Notes: generated from the letters alone by a model not told the origin. A DNA stretch of 64,000 nt from Alteraurantiacibacter buctensis (GCF_009827655.1 NZ_WTYV01000001.1:124001-188000), one strand, 5' to 3'. Shown: positions 38,953-48,270, numbered from the stretch's first letter. Numbers and translations are program-made.

Positions 38953-41010
38953 ATGAAAAGCGTTCTGCTGGCCTCCGCCGCCCTGCTGTCTGCCGTGCCT
39001 GCGATAGCGCAGAATGACGGGTTTTACATGGACCCGGTCGTCTTTCCCGAGGGAAGCACCGAGGCCACCGCAGACGATGCCGCCGACACCATCGTGGTTC
39101 TGGGCAGCGGCCTTGGCACCACTGCCGGCACCCCGGCCTATTCCACCGTGGTGATCGACCGCGAGCAGATCGAGAACAGCACCACCGGGCGGCTGGAGGA
39201 AGTGCTTGGCAACGTCGCGGGCTTCCAGCAGTTCCGCCGGTCGGACAGCCGCAGTTCCAACCCCACGGCGCAAGGGGCCACGCTGCGGGCTCTGGGCGGC
39301 AATGCCGCCAGCCGCGCACTGGTGCTGCTGGACGGGGTGCCGATGGTGGATCCGTTCTTCGGCCACGTGCCCTACAGCGCCATCGCACCCGAGCGGCTGG
39401 GCGCGATCCGCGTGACGCGGGGCGGCGGCTCCGGCCCGTTCGGCGCGGGCGCGCTGGCAGGCACGATCGAGCTGGAGAGCGCCAATGCCGCCACCCTGGG
39501 GCTGGTGCAGGCCAGCGCCATGGTCAACGATCGCGAGGAAACGCAGCTTTCCGCAAGCCTCTCGCCAGAGATCGGCAACGGCTTTGCCACCATCTCCGGC
39601 CGGTGGGAGCGGGGCCAGGGTTTCTGGACCACGCCGCAAAGCCAGCGCGTGCCCGCATCGGTCCGCGCCAGTTACGATAGCTGGTCCACCGGCGCACGCC
39701 TTGTCCAGCGCTTGGGCGGGCTGGAAGTGCAGGTGCGCGGCCTCGCTTTCGAGGATCACCGCACGCTGCGCTTTGCCGGGGCAGACAATTCCATGGAGGG
39801 GCAGGACCTCTCGCTCCGCGTGGTCAGCCGCGGGCCGTGGCAGGTGGATGCGCTGGCCTATGCCCAGTGGCGCAACTTCACCAACGTGGTCATCTCCTCC
39901 ACCCGGTTCACCCGCACGCTGGACCAGAAGGATACCCCCGCGCAGGGGCAGGGCGCCAAGTTCGAGGTGCGCCCGCCGCTGGGTGATGACGTGACGCTGC
40001 GGCTGGGGGCCGACTGGCGGCGCGGGCGCGGCAACCTGTTCGAGGATGCCTACAACGCCGTCACCCTGGCGCTGACCGAGAACCGCTTTGCCGGCGGCAC
40101 CAACACCAACACCGGCGTGTTTGCCGATGGTGACGTGGAACTGGGCCGCCTGACGCTGACCGGCGGCGTGCGCGCCGATCGCTACACCATCAACAACGGC
40201 TATTACCGCGCCAACAACGCCGCCGGCACGATCACCCGCAACGACCAGTTTGCCGATCGCAGCGGCTGGGAAGCCACCTGGCGGGCGGGCGCACTGTACC
40301 GCGCGGGCGAGGTGATAACGCTGCGCGCGGCCGCCTATACCGGCATTCGCCTGCCCACCCTCAACGAGCTGTACCGCCCCTTCGCGGTGTTCCCCGTCAC
40401 CACCCAGGCCAACCAGGACCTCACCCCCGAACGGCTGCGCGGCTACGAGGCGGGCATCGACATCACCGCCAATGACGAACTGCGGCTGGGCATCACCGTG
40501 TTCGACAACCGGGTGCGCGATGCCATTGCCAACGTCACCGTGGGCACCAACCTGCGCAAGCGCTTCAACGTCGATGCCATCGACGCCAGGGGCGTGGAGG
40601 CAACCGGCTCGATCAATTCGGGACCGTTCAGCCTCGATGCCAGCCTGGCGATCACCCGGGCCCGGGTGCGTGACAATGGCGTGGGCGCGGCGCTTGCCGG
40701 GCTGACCCCGGCGCAGACCCCGCGCTTCTCGGCCAGCACATCGGTATCCTACCGGTTGACCGGCGGGCCACAGGTGGGGGCCAGCCTGCGCCACGTCTCG
40801 CGCCAGTTCGAGGACGATCTGGAAACCGATTTCCTTAAGGCGGCGACCACGGTGGACCTGTTCGCCTCGATGCCGCTGTTCAGCCGCCTGACCGCAGAGG
40901 CGCGGGTGGAGAACCTGCTGGACGAGGAGATCGTCACCCGCAACCAGGCCGGATCGGTCGATCTGGGCACCCCGCAAACCTTGTGGGTGGGCCTGCGCTA
41001 CGGCTTCTAG
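38953..41010 (+). CDS. TonB-dependent outer-membrane receptor
   Basis: A 685-residue receptor with a signal peptide (KSVLLASAALLSAVPAIA). A TonB-box-like DTIVVLGSG is followed by a plug domain (STVVIDREQIENS..., RALVLLDGVPMVDPFFGHV) and a 22-stranded barrel ending in a terminal Phe (LWVGLRYGF). The small plug and NELYRPF motif resemble vitamin/siderophore (BtuB-like) receptors, but sphingomonads use this family widely for aromatics and metals. It is divergent from the SnoaL/PQQ pair by 103 bp; either import of their substrate or uptake of a metal/PQQ cofactor would fit. Confidence 0.88.
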   Translation: MKSVLLASAALLSAVPAIAQNDGFYMDPVVFPEGSTEATADDAADTIVVLGSGLGTTAGTPAYSTVVIDREQIENSTTGRLEEVLGNVAGFQQFRRSDSRSSNPTAQGATLRALGGNAASRALVLLDGVPMVDPFFGHVPYSAIAPERLGAIRVTRGGGSGPFGAGALAGTIELESANAATLGLVQASAMVNDREETQLSASLSPEIGNGFATISGRWERGQGFWTTPQSQRVPASVRASYDSWSTGARLVQRLGGLEVQVRGLAFEDHRTLRFAGADNSMEGQDLSLRVVSRGPWQVDALAYAQWRNFTNVVISSTRFTRTLDQKDTPAQGQGAKFEVRPPLGDDVTLRLGADWRRGRGNLFEDAYNAVTLALTENRFAGGTNTNTGVFADGDVELGRLTLTGGVRADRYTINNGYYRANNAAGTITRNDQFADRSGWEATWRAGALYRAGEVITLRAAAYTGIRLPTLNELYRPFAVFPVTTQANQDLTPERLRGYEAGIDITANDELRLGITVFDNRVRDAIANVTVGTNLRKRFNVDAIDARGVEATGSINSGPFSLDASLAITRARVRDNGVGAALAGLTPAQTPRFSASTSVSYRLTGGPQVGASLRHVSRQFEDDLETDFLKAATTVDLFASMPLFSRLTAEARVENLLDEEIVTRNQAGSVDLGTPQTLWVGLRYGF

Positions 41011-41018
41011 GCAAGCGA

Positions 41019-41046
41019 AAGGGGCCGCACTCGCGCGCGGCCCCTT
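41019..41046. terminator. Hairpin terminator between the TonB receptor and Gln-rich genes
   Basis: AAGGGGCCGC (41019-41028) and GCGGCCCCTT (41037-41046) form a perfect 10-bp stem with an 8-base loop, lying between converging genes. It ends in TTCCT rather than a full T-run. Confidence 0.75.
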
Positions 41047-41067
41047 CCTGCAACCAGTCAGCCCCGT

Positions 41068-41382
41068 CTAGCGGTTCTGGCTTTCGTCGCGGTTGGCCTC
41101 GCCGGGCTGGCGCTGGCCGCCGCGGGCATCGTCCTGCTCGCTGCGGCGGCTATTCTGCTGCTCCTGCTGACCCGAACCGCCAGCCTGGCCATTGCCAAGG
41201 CCGCCGTGGATGCCGGTGCCGCGCGTGCCGCTGGTGCTGGGGTCGTCCTGCTGCTGTTCCTGCTGGCCCTGGCTATAGCCCTGCTGGCCCTCGTCGCGGC
41301 GCTGGTTCTGGCCGCTCTGGTCCTGCTGCTCCTGCTGGCCCTGACGATTGCGGTCCTGCTTGCTGTTCTGGTCGTTGTTCAT
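41068..41382 (-). CDS. Gln-rich, low-complexity hydrophilic protein
   Basis: A 104-residue protein of which 27 residues are Gln, with QQEQQ blocks, many Asp/Arg/Gly/Ser and almost no hydrophobic residues; it should be fully disordered. A short GTGIHGGLGNGQAGG segment breaks the pattern. AAGGAGAG lies 4 nt before ATG 41382. It may be a stress or desiccation protein by composition, but no family was recognised. The opposite strand reads as a Leu/Val-rich pseudo-membrane frame, which is an artefact of the CAG/CTG-like codons. Confidence 0.72.
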   Translation of the reverse strand: MNNDQNSKQDRNRQGQQEQQDQSGQNQRRDEGQQGYSQGQQEQQQDDPSTSGTRGTGIHGGLGNGQAGGSGQQEQQNSRRSEQDDARGGQRQPGEANRDESQNR

Positions 41383-41466
41383 CACACTCTCCTTGGTGTC
41401 GTCGGTTCTTCGGGGGGAGACGACTACCAAACCAATGAACCGTGGGATTTTTCGATCCGCGAGAAG

Positions 41467-41480
41467 GTCGCAAATGCGAC
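41467..41480. promoter_or_regulatory. Possible operator GTCGCAAATGCGAC
   Basis: A perfect 6-bp inverted repeat with an AA spacer between the divergent Gln-rich and aldehyde dehydrogenase genes, about 115 bp before the latter. A similar half (GTCGCATTT) occurs again about 40 bp on. The regulator is unknown. Confidence 0.35.
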
Positions 41481-41595
41481 GGGTTGAGGATAAGTGCAGG
41501 TGCACGGCCCGTCGCATTTCCCCTGCCCTCAAATCGCGCTTGCCAGCCATCCGCCAGCCGCTACCGATAGCGGCCATATTCGATGGGAGAGATCG

Positions 41596-43047
41596 ATGCC
41601 TGAAACCGCCGCCATGCTCGATGTGCGCAATCCGCGCACGGGCAAGGTCGATCACCGCATTGCCGTGGCAAGCGAGGCCGACGTTGCTGCCAGGGCCGCG
41701 CGCCTCAGGGCCAACCAGCCCGCGTGGGAAGCGCTGGGTATTGGCGGGCGCTGCGCCGTGATGGCCCGCTGGCTGGGCGCGGTGAAGGCGCAGGCCATGG
41801 CCATCGGCGAGGCTGACGCGGTGGACACCGGCGGGTGCCACACCAGCTATCTCCAGGGCTTTATCACCATGGGCAACATCGGCGGCTGGCTGGAGGATGC
41901 GCCGCGCGCCTTCGCCGACCTCGAGTTCAAGGCCATGAGCACGTCGATGCCCACGGTGGAGGTGGAAAGCCAGGTGGTCGCCTATCCGCTGGTGGGCGTG
42001 ATTTCCCCGTGGAACGCGCCGCTGATGCTGGCCCTGCTCGATGCCATCCCTGCGCTGTTTGCCGGCTCTGCCGTGTTGCTGAAGCCCAGCGAGGTCACCC
42101 CGCGCGTGATCGAGGCCTTGTTCAAAACCGTGGCCCTCGTGCCCGAACTGGCCGCCGTGTTCGACTATGTGGCTGGCGCTGGCGAGGTGGGCCAGTGGGT
42201 GATCGGCCAGGCCGATACGATCTGCTTCACCGGGTCGGTCCCCACGGGGCGCAAGGTGGCGGTCGCCTGTGCCGAGCGGCTGATCCCCTGCAACCTGGAA
42301 CTGGGCGGTAAGGATCCCTGCATCGTTACCGCAACGGCCGACCTCGACCGGGCGGCCACGGCGGTGCTGCGGGGCGCGGTCTATGCCACGGGGCAGGTCT
42401 GCTATTCGGTGGAGCGGGTCTACGTGCACGAAAGCGTGCACGACGATTTCGTTGAACTGCTGGTGGCAAAGGCGGCCGAGGTGCGCCTCAACCACGACAA
42501 CCCGCGCGCCGGGCATATCGGGCCGTTTACCTTTGCCCCGCAGGCAGAGATCGTGCAGCGCCATCTGGCCGATGCCGTGGCCAAGGGCGCAGTAATCCGC
42601 AGCGGCGGCACGGTGGAGGCAATCGACGGCGGCCTTTACCTGCGCCCCACGATCCTGACCGGCGTGGACCACAGCATGGAGATCATGCAGGACGAGACGT
42701 TCGGACCATGCATTCCGGTGATGGCCTACCGCGATACCGAGGAGGCGATCCGCCTCGCCAACGATACCCATTTCGGCCTCACCGCCAGCGTGATTGCCGG
42801 GACGGCGGAGGAGGCAAAGGCCATCGGCAAGCGGCTGAACGCAGGCGGCATCTTCATGCAGGATACCTTCCTTACGTTTGCCAAGCTGCGTACCTTCGGC
42901 TCGGACAGCTTCGGCTGGTCGGGCTATGGCGCGCCGCGCATCGGGCCCGAAAGCCTGCGCCGTTTCCTCAGGCGCAAGAGTCTGCTGACCCAGACCGGCC
43001 CCGTGGCCGACATCCGCAACGATCACCATCTGGGAGGCGCGAAGTGA
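41596..43047 (+). CDS. Aldehyde dehydrogenase (NAD(P)+)
   Basis: ALDH of 483 residues. It has the PWNAPL cofactor loop, Glu in NLELGGKD, the catalytic Cys in TGQVCYSVERV and DETFGPC. GGGAGAG precedes ATG 41596. Its stop overlaps the GTG of the alcohol dehydrogenase (GTGA), so the pair is translationally coupled and likely converts an alcohol to an acid in two steps, in the style of XylB/XylC for benzyl alcohols. Confidence 0.92.
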   Translation: MPETAAMLDVRNPRTGKVDHRIAVASEADVAARAARLRANQPAWEALGIGGRCAVMARWLGAVKAQAMAIGEADAVDTGGCHTSYLQGFITMGNIGGWLEDAPRAFADLEFKAMSTSMPTVEVESQVVAYPLVGVISPWNAPLMLALLDAIPALFAGSAVLLKPSEVTPRVIEALFKTVALVPELAAVFDYVAGAGEVGQWVIGQADTICFTGSVPTGRKVAVACAERLIPCNLELGGKDPCIVTATADLDRAATAVLRGAVYATGQVCYSVERVYVHESVHDDFVELLVAKAAEVRLNHDNPRAGHIGPFTFAPQAEIVQRHLADAVAKGAVIRSGGTVEAIDGGLYLRPTILTGVDHSMEIMQDETFGPCIPVMAYRDTEEAIRLANDTHFGLTASVIAGTAEEAKAIGKRLNAGGIFMQDTFLTFAKLRTFGSDSFGWSGYGAPRIGPESLRRFLRRKSLLTQTGPVADIRNDHHLGGAK

Positions 43048-44144
43048 AGATTACCGCCGCGCTTTCCGGCCGGGGAGGAGCCGCGCCCGAACTGGTCGAA
43101 ATGGAGCAGGAAGACCCGCGCCCCGGCGAAATGCGCATCCGCCTGGTCGCCACCGGCATCTGCCATACCGACCTGCATGAACACCCCGGCCGCCACAGCC
43201 CGCAGCCGATCGTGCTGGGCCACGAGGGCGCCGGCGTGGTGGAAGCGCTGGGCGAAGGCGTGACCACTTTTGCCGTGGGCGACCACGTGATCCTGTCGGG
43301 CAATTCGTGCGGGCGCTGCCCATCGTGCCTGGCGGGCAGGCCGACCTATTGCGACCTCGCCATGCCGCTGTGCTTCGGCGGCCAGCGGCTGGACAGGAGC
43401 ACCGCACTCACCTGCGGCGGCGAGAAGGTGCATTCGCACTTCTTCGGCCAGTCCAGCTTTGCCAGCCACGCGATCGTGCCGGTGCGTACGGCGGTGAAGA
43501 TGGACAAGCGCCTACCGCTGGAAAAGCTCGGGCCATTGGGCTGCGGCGTTGTCACCGGGGCAGGCGGCATTATCGAGGCGCTGAAGGTGGGCTTTGGCGA
43601 TACCGTGGCCATTTTCGGCACCGGCGGCGTGGGCCTGTCCGCCGTGATGGCGGCAAAACTGGTGGGTGCGAAGCGCATCGTGGCGGTGGACCTTTCGCCA
43701 CAGCGGCTGGAACTGGCCCGCGAATTCGGCGCGACCGATACCTTGCGGGGCGACGAGGATGACCTGGCGGCCAAAATCAGGGCCGTGACCGGGCGCGGCG
43801 TCAACTTCACCTTCAACACCACCAACGTGCCCGCCGTGCACAGCCTGGCATTGGAGGTGCTGGCGATGAACGGCACCGCCGGTTTCGTCGCCGCCCCGCT
43901 GGGGCCGTTCAACGCGCCGATGTTCCCCATGCTGGCGGGCGGCAAGCAATTGCGCGGCATCCTTGGCGGCGATGCCAACCCGCAGACCTTCCTGCCCTTG
44001 CTGGCCGAATACTGGCAGCAGGGCCGCCTGCCGTTCGACCGGATGCTGACCTTCTATCCCTTTGCCGAAATCGACCGCGCCTTTGCCGATGCCCATTCGG
44101 GTGCGGCGATCAAGCCGGTCCTGCTGATGGAGAATGCCGAATGA
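43044..44144 (+). CDS. Zinc-dependent alcohol dehydrogenase (aryl-alcohol type)
   Basis: MDR-family dehydrogenase of 366 residues. The catalytic zinc motif begins GICHTD and GHEGAG, the structural zinc lobe has four Cys in CGRCPSCLAGRPTYC, and the NAD motif is GTGGVG. The long loop and LGCGVVTGAG resemble benzyl/aryl-alcohol dehydrogenases (XylB/AreB). GTG 43044 has GGGAGG 6 nt upstream. It is coupled at both ends by 4-bp overlaps. Confidence 0.92.
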   Translation: MKITAALSGRGGAAPELVEMEQEDPRPGEMRIRLVATGICHTDLHEHPGRHSPQPIVLGHEGAGVVEALGEGVTTFAVGDHVILSGNSCGRCPSCLAGRPTYCDLAMPLCFGGQRLDRSTALTCGGEKVHSHFFGQSSFASHAIVPVRTAVKMDKRLPLEKLGPLGCGVVTGAGGIIEALKVGFGDTVAIFGTGGVGLSAVMAAKLVGAKRIVAVDLSPQRLELAREFGATDTLRGDEDDLAAKIRAVTGRGVNFTFNTTNVPAVHSLALEVLAMNGTAGFVAAPLGPFNAPMFPMLAGGKQLRGILGGDANPQTFLPLLAEYWQQGRLPFDRMLTFYPFAEIDRAFADAHSGAAIKPVLLMENAE

Positions 44145-45004
44145 CCCCCGAAACCCGCGAAGTGCTGGCAGCGCTGGGCAACAACCTGAACCCGGACATG
44201 ATCCAGGGCACCATCCGCCTGATGGCCGGGATGAGCCGGGGCATGGCCGCCGCCACCAGGGTCACCCGCGACATCAGCTATGGCCCGCACGAGCGCAACC
44301 GGCTGGACCTGTTCACCCGCGATGGCCTGTCCGGCGCGCCGGTCTTCGTCTTCGTCCACGGCGGCGGCTTCGTGGGGGGCGACAAGCACAACGAGGGCAG
44401 CCCCTTTTATTCCAACATGGGCGATTTTGCCGCCCGCCACGGCATGGTGGGGGTGACGATCACCTATCGCCTGGCCCCCGAACACCGCTTCCCCGCCGGG
44501 CTGGACGACCTGGCGCTGGCGGTGGAGTGGATCCGCGCCAATGTGGCCGCACATGGCGGCGATCCGGCGAAGATCGTGATTGCCGGCCAGTCGGCGGGCG
44601 CGGTCCATGTGGCGGGCTATCTGGCCCACCGGCGCGACCATGCGGCAGGGATTGCCGGGGCCTGCCTGATGAGCGGCATCTTCGACACCACCACCTGCGT
44701 GCCCAATGCCATGGCCGAGGCCTATTACGGCGAGGACCGGCGCGGCTGGGGTCCGGCCAACTGCCTTCCCGGCCTGCTGGCCACGCCGGTGCCGCTGCAA
44801 TTCTCGGTGGCGGAATTCGACCCGGACGATTTCCAGCAGCAGGCCGCGCAGGTCGTCACACAGTGGCAGCAGGCCAAGGGCCGCCTGCCCGAAATGCATT
44901 ACCTGTCGGGCCACAACCACCTGACGCCGGCGCTGTCGGTGGGCAGCGAGCATCGCGAGACGGAGCGGATGATTGCCGGGTTCGTGCGGCGGGTGACCGC
45001 CTGA
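44141..45004 (+). CDS. Alpha/beta hydrolase, hormone-sensitive-lipase-like esterase
   Basis: A 287-residue cytoplasmic esterase with the HSL signature HGGGF (oxyanion hole), the nucleophile in GQSAG and the late His in SGHNHLTP. The acid is probably in FSVAEFDPDD. ATGA overlaps the alcohol dehydrogenase stop, so ALDH, ADH and esterase form one operon. It may open an ester to feed an alcohol to its neighbours. Confidence 0.87.
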   Translation: MTPETREVLAALGNNLNPDMIQGTIRLMAGMSRGMAAATRVTRDISYGPHERNRLDLFTRDGLSGAPVFVFVHGGGFVGGDKHNEGSPFYSNMGDFAARHGMVGVTITYRLAPEHRFPAGLDDLALAVEWIRANVAAHGGDPAKIVIAGQSAGAVHVAGYLAHRRDHAAGIAGACLMSGIFDTTTCVPNAMAEAYYGEDRRGWGPANCLPGLLATPVPLQFSVAEFDPDDFQQQAAQVVTQWQQAKGRLPEMHYLSGHNHLTPALSVGSEHRETERMIAGFVRRVTA

Positions 45005-45011
45005 CCGCCGA

Positions 45012-46145
45012 TCAGAAGCGGGCGCGCAGCCAGCCCCAGAGCCGGGCGAGCAGGCTGGGGGCGGGTTCGTCCTCCATGCCCTGCCACTCGTCGCTCAACC
45101 GCGCGCGGATGCCGGCATGGCGGCGCGGAGGCGCAACGGGAGCAACGTGGTCGTCCCACGCATCGAGCGCGGCCTGATTGTCTGTCGCCCGATCGCCCGT
45201 CGCCCTATCGACTGTCGTCCCGTCACCCTCCGGCAGCACGGCGGCCAGGTCCGGCTCATAGGGTTCCTCGACCGGCGGCGGCACTGCCGCGACCGCAGGT
45301 GCAGGTGCCGGAATTGCTACCGGTTCAGGGGCAGGAGCGGGGGCCCGGGCTGCGGGCTCGAGCTGTGCCCCTGCGGCCGGCGGGGGAGCGGGCGCGAGGT
45401 CCTCTTCCTGCGGCGGGATGAAGCCCTTGAGCGAGGCACCGCCGGACCAATCGTCAATTTCCAGCCGCTCGATGGTCGATGGTGGCCGTTCGACCGGTGC
45501 GGTTGGCGGCACGACTGCGGGCGCAGGCGCAGCGATAGCGGGTGCGGCTGCGGAAGCCGCCGCGCGTTTCGCCAGGCGTTCGCGCATCTGGGCCAACTGG
45601 TCCTCGATGCTCGGCAACTGCGGTTCGGGCATGAGCGCGAAAGTCTCTTCCGGCGTGGGCGCGGCAAGATCGTCCGCAGGTTCTTCCCATGCCTGCGGCT
45701 CGTCCAGCCCTTCGGGCCACTCCTCGGGCTCGTCCTCGGGCACCCAGGTCTGCACCTCGGCCTCCTCGGGCTCCGGCTCGTCGAATTCGGGCAGCGGCTG
45801 CCAGTCGGCATCGTCCTCGTCGACGATCGCGGCGGGCGGCACCCACGCGGCGCGGCTCTCGTCCGCCTCGTCCACCCCCATCGGCACCAGGCCCAGCATG
45901 ATCGACGGCTGGCGCGGACGCGGCGCAGCCACCGGATCGGGCTGCATCTCCATGATCTCGGCCCCGCCCATGGCCATCGCCAGGTGGGCCTCGGCCAGCT
46001 CCTCGGCGGCCAGCACCAGCACGGGCTTCTTCTTGAAGGTCTTCGGCCCCAGTGAAATCAGGCTGCCATAAGGCGAATCGCCCCAGTCCCCGCCGCCCGG
46101 AGGCGGGCCACCGGCCATTGCGGAAGTGCGGACAGACAGCGCCAT
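45012..46145 (-). CDS. Acidic, Pro/Ala-rich protein of unknown function
   Basis: A 377-residue cytoplasmic protein with a short ordered N-terminus (SLGPKTFKKKPVLVLAAEELAEAHLAMAMGG). A long stretch rich in Glu, Asp, Pro and Trp follows, then a helical segment (IEDQLAQMRERLAKRAAA), an Ala/Pro linker and a basic C-terminus (SLLARLWGWLRARF) that could be amphipathic. No family was recognised. ATG 46145 is chosen as the first ATG; no ribosome site is evident. Codon use is like its neighbours. Confidence 0.68.
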   Translation of the reverse strand: MALSVRTSAMAGGPPPGGGDWGDSPYGSLISLGPKTFKKKPVLVLAAEELAEAHLAMAMGGAEIMEMQPDPVAAPRPRQPSIMLGLVPMGVDEADESRAAWVPPAAIVDEDDADWQPLPEFDEPEPEEAEVQTWVPEDEPEEWPEGLDEPQAWEEPADDLAAPTPEETFALMPEPQLPSIEDQLAQMRERLAKRAAASAAAPAIAAPAPAVVPPTAPVERPPSTIERLEIDDWSGGASLKGFIPPQEEDLAPAPPPAAGAQLEPAARAPAPAPEPVAIPAPAPAVAAVPPPVEEPYEPDLAAVLPEGDGTTVDRATGDRATDNQAALDAWDDHVAPVAPPRRHAGIRARLSDEWQGMEDEPAPSLLARLWGWLRARF

Positions 46146-46221
46146 GGTTGAGGTGTTAGCGCACACATGGTCGCCAAGGCCCTACCACGCATGGTTAGCA
46201 CGAGGTTAATTGCGCGGGCGA

Positions 46222-47484
46222 TCAGGCGGATAGGTGCCAGCGGGCGATGAAGAACCCGTCCAGCCCGCCGTGCTGTGCCAGCATCCCGGGGTGGGTGCGG
46301 ACCCAGCCTTCAGGGGTGGGGGCAATCCCGGCGGGCAGGTCCTGCTCCGTCACGGGTGCGGGCGTGAGAGGCACCGTTGCCGCCTGCGCCTCACCTTCCT
46401 GCGGCTCCAGCGAGCAGGTAGCATAGACCAGCATGCCGCCGGGCCTAAGCAGGCTTTGCGCATGGACCAGCAGGTCGGCCTGCAAGGCTGCCATGTCGGT
46501 GATATGGCCCTGGCCGATGCGGTGCAGCACGTCGGGATGGCGGCGGCAGGTGCCGGTGGCGGTGCACGGCGCATCCAGCAGCACGGCATCGAACCGCTCC
46601 GCCGTCCCCCATGTTCGCGCATCGGCCTGCACCAGATCGGCGGCAAGGCCGGTGCGGGCAAGGTTCTGCTCCACCCGCTGCAGGCGCTTGGCGCTGCTGT
46701 CGAGGCCCGTCACCTGCCAGCCGGCAGCCGCCAGTTGCAGCGTCTTGCCGCCGGGCGCGCAGCACAGGTCGAGCACGCTGCGGCCTTCTCCCGGTCCCAG
46801 CAGCCGCGCGGGCAGGCTGGCGGCCAGGTCCTGCACCCACCAGGCCCCTTCGGCATACCCGGCCAGGTCCTCCACCCGGGTGCCGCGCGCCAGCCGCACG
46901 TGGCCGGGCATCAGGCTGGTTCCGCCGAGGCGCCCGGCCCATTCGGCGGTGGCCGCCGGGTCCTTCAGCGTCAGGTCCAGCGGCGGGGGACTAGCGAGGC
47001 CGGGGGCGACTTCAGCCACCAGCGCGCCCCAGCGGGCCTGCACCCGATCGGGCAGCGTGGGCACTTGCGGAAGCGTGACCGCCTGCTTGTTGAGCGTCGA
47101 GAACACCCCGTGGGCCAGCCGCCGGGGGCCGCCGTCGAGCAGTTCCAGCCCCGTCGCCACCACGGCGTGCGGCGGCGTGTCCAGCCGCAGCCACTGGGCC
47201 AGCATCAGCCGCAGCACGGCGCGCGCCTTGGCATCGGGGGCCAGCGGCATCCGCGTGGCCGAATCGATCAGCGCGTCGAGATCGACCAGCCAGCGCAGCG
47301 CCTCGCCCACGATGGCCCTGGCCAGCGCCTTGTCGGCCGGGTTGCGGATGCCCTGCAGGGCGGCGTGTTCGGCCACGTCCAGCGTCTCGCCCCGGCGCAG
47401 CACCGCGTCCATCAGCCTCAGCGCAGCGCGGCGGGCCGGCAGGCCGGCGGGATCGGACGAAAGGAATGCGGGACGTTGCGCCAT
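46222..47484 (-). CDS. rsmB: 16S rRNA (cytosine-967-C5)-methyltransferase RsmB
   Basis: SAM-dependent rRNA methyltransferase of 420 residues. The N-terminal 140 residues form a NusB-like RNA-binding domain. The catalytic part has DLCCAPGGKT for SAM, LLDAPCTATGT and YATCSLEPQE, the two Cys motifs of the RsmB/F family. The length is typical. It is divergent from the SdhAF4-like gene. Confidence 0.92.
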   Translation of the reverse strand: MAQRPAFLSSDPAGLPARRAALRLMDAVLRRGETLDVAEHAALQGIRNPADKALARAIVGEALRWLVDLDALIDSATRMPLAPDAKARAVLRLMLAQWLRLDTPPHAVVATGLELLDGGPRRLAHGVFSTLNKQAVTLPQVPTLPDRVQARWGALVAEVAPGLASPPPLDLTLKDPAATAEWAGRLGGTSLMPGHVRLARGTRVEDLAGYAEGAWWVQDLAASLPARLLGPGEGRSVLDLCCAPGGKTLQLAAAGWQVTGLDSSAKRLQRVEQNLARTGLAADLVQADARTWGTAERFDAVLLDAPCTATGTCRRHPDVLHRIGQGHITDMAALQADLLVHAQSLLRPGGMLVYATCSLEPQEGEAQAATVPLTPAPVTEQDLPAGIAPTPEGWVRTHPGMLAQHGGLDGFFIARWHLSA

Positions 47485-47539
47485 GCCCGGGCCTTAGGCG
47501 GCATTGCGCGCCCGCGCCAGTGCGCCCATATTCGCCACC

Positions 47540-47698
47540 ATGACCAAGCGCGCCACCCAGCAACCCGAGGGTTTCCAGAAGCCCGCCCACTGGACCAACG
47601 ATCCCCCGCCCGCGCCTGCCACGGCAAAGGACGAGGAGGAACTGAGCCCCACCCGCTATGGCGACTGGGAGAAAAACGGGATCGCGATCGATTTCTAG
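47540..47698 (+). CDS. DUF1674 / succinate dehydrogenase assembly factor 4-like protein
   Basis: A 52-residue protein ending in PTRYGDWEKNGIAIDF, the conserved C-terminal signature of DUF1674/SdhAF4, which helps flavinated SdhA in mitochondria and alphaproteobacteria. The N-terminus is short and Pro-rich. Its stop overlaps the convergent membrane protein gene by 4 bp. Confidence 0.82.
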   Translation: MTKRATQQPEGFQKPAHWTNDPPPAPATAKDEEELSPTRYGDWEKNGIAIDF

Positions 47699-48270
47699 GC
47701 CTTGCGGCGCAGCACTTTCGCCCAGTTGACCCGGGCCAGCACCACCAGCAGGGCCAGCATCACCACCTGCAGGGCAATGAACAGCGGGCTGCTCATGCTT
47801 TCGCGGAACACTTCACCCAGGTTGGTCTGGCGGTCCACCAGCTCCGCCCCGCCGCCGTAGAAGGTATAGGATGCCAAGCGCCCCACGAAGAAGGCCAGGG
47901 TAAACGGCAGGATGCGCACCCCGGCCAGCCCCACCGCGCCGAATTGCTGCGCCGATGGCAGGGGCGAGAACACGAAGAAGGCCAGCGCCAGCAGATTGTG
48001 GTGCTTCTTTTCCTCGAAGGCGGCGCGCGCGGCGGCCAGGTTGGCGCGGGTCTTCTGCGACAGCTTGCCGGCGAACAGCCGGAACCCGTGCGCCAGCAGG
48101 TAGCGCCCGGCGGACGAGGCGAGCGCCGCAGTCAGCACCATCCAGCCCAGCGGCAGATCGGAATTCAGGCCATAGAGCACGATCACCGACCAGGTAGGCG
48201 GCCCGAAAGCCGGCATCAGGTTGATCGCAAAGACGATGGCGAACAGGATCAGGAAAGGCGTCAGATCCAT
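47695..48270 (-). CDS. Integral membrane protein, DedA/VTT-like
   Basis: A 191-residue protein with about five hydrophobic segments and features loosely like the VTT (SNARE-associated/DedA) fold: an N-terminal FAINLMPAFGPPTWSVIVLYG, ALASSAGRYLLA and FVFSPLPSAQQF in the middle. The family call is tentative. The start overlaps the end of hemH by 10 bp, so it is co-transcribed with hemH. Confidence 0.7.
   Translation of the reverse strand: MDLTPFLILFAIVFAINLMPAFGPPTWSVIVLYGLNSDLPLGWMVLTAALASSAGRYLLAHGFRLFAGKLSQKTRANLAAARAAFEEKKHHNLLALAFFVFSPLPSAQQFGAVGLAGVRILPFTLAFFVGRLASYTFYGGGAELVDRQTNLGEVFRESMSSPLFIALQVVMLALLVVLARVNWAKVLRRKA

Noticed and set aside
41206..41487. Leu/Val-rich frame that looks like a membrane protein
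   Set aside because: It is the antisense reading of the Gln-rich gene, where CAG codons become CTG; no ribosome site.
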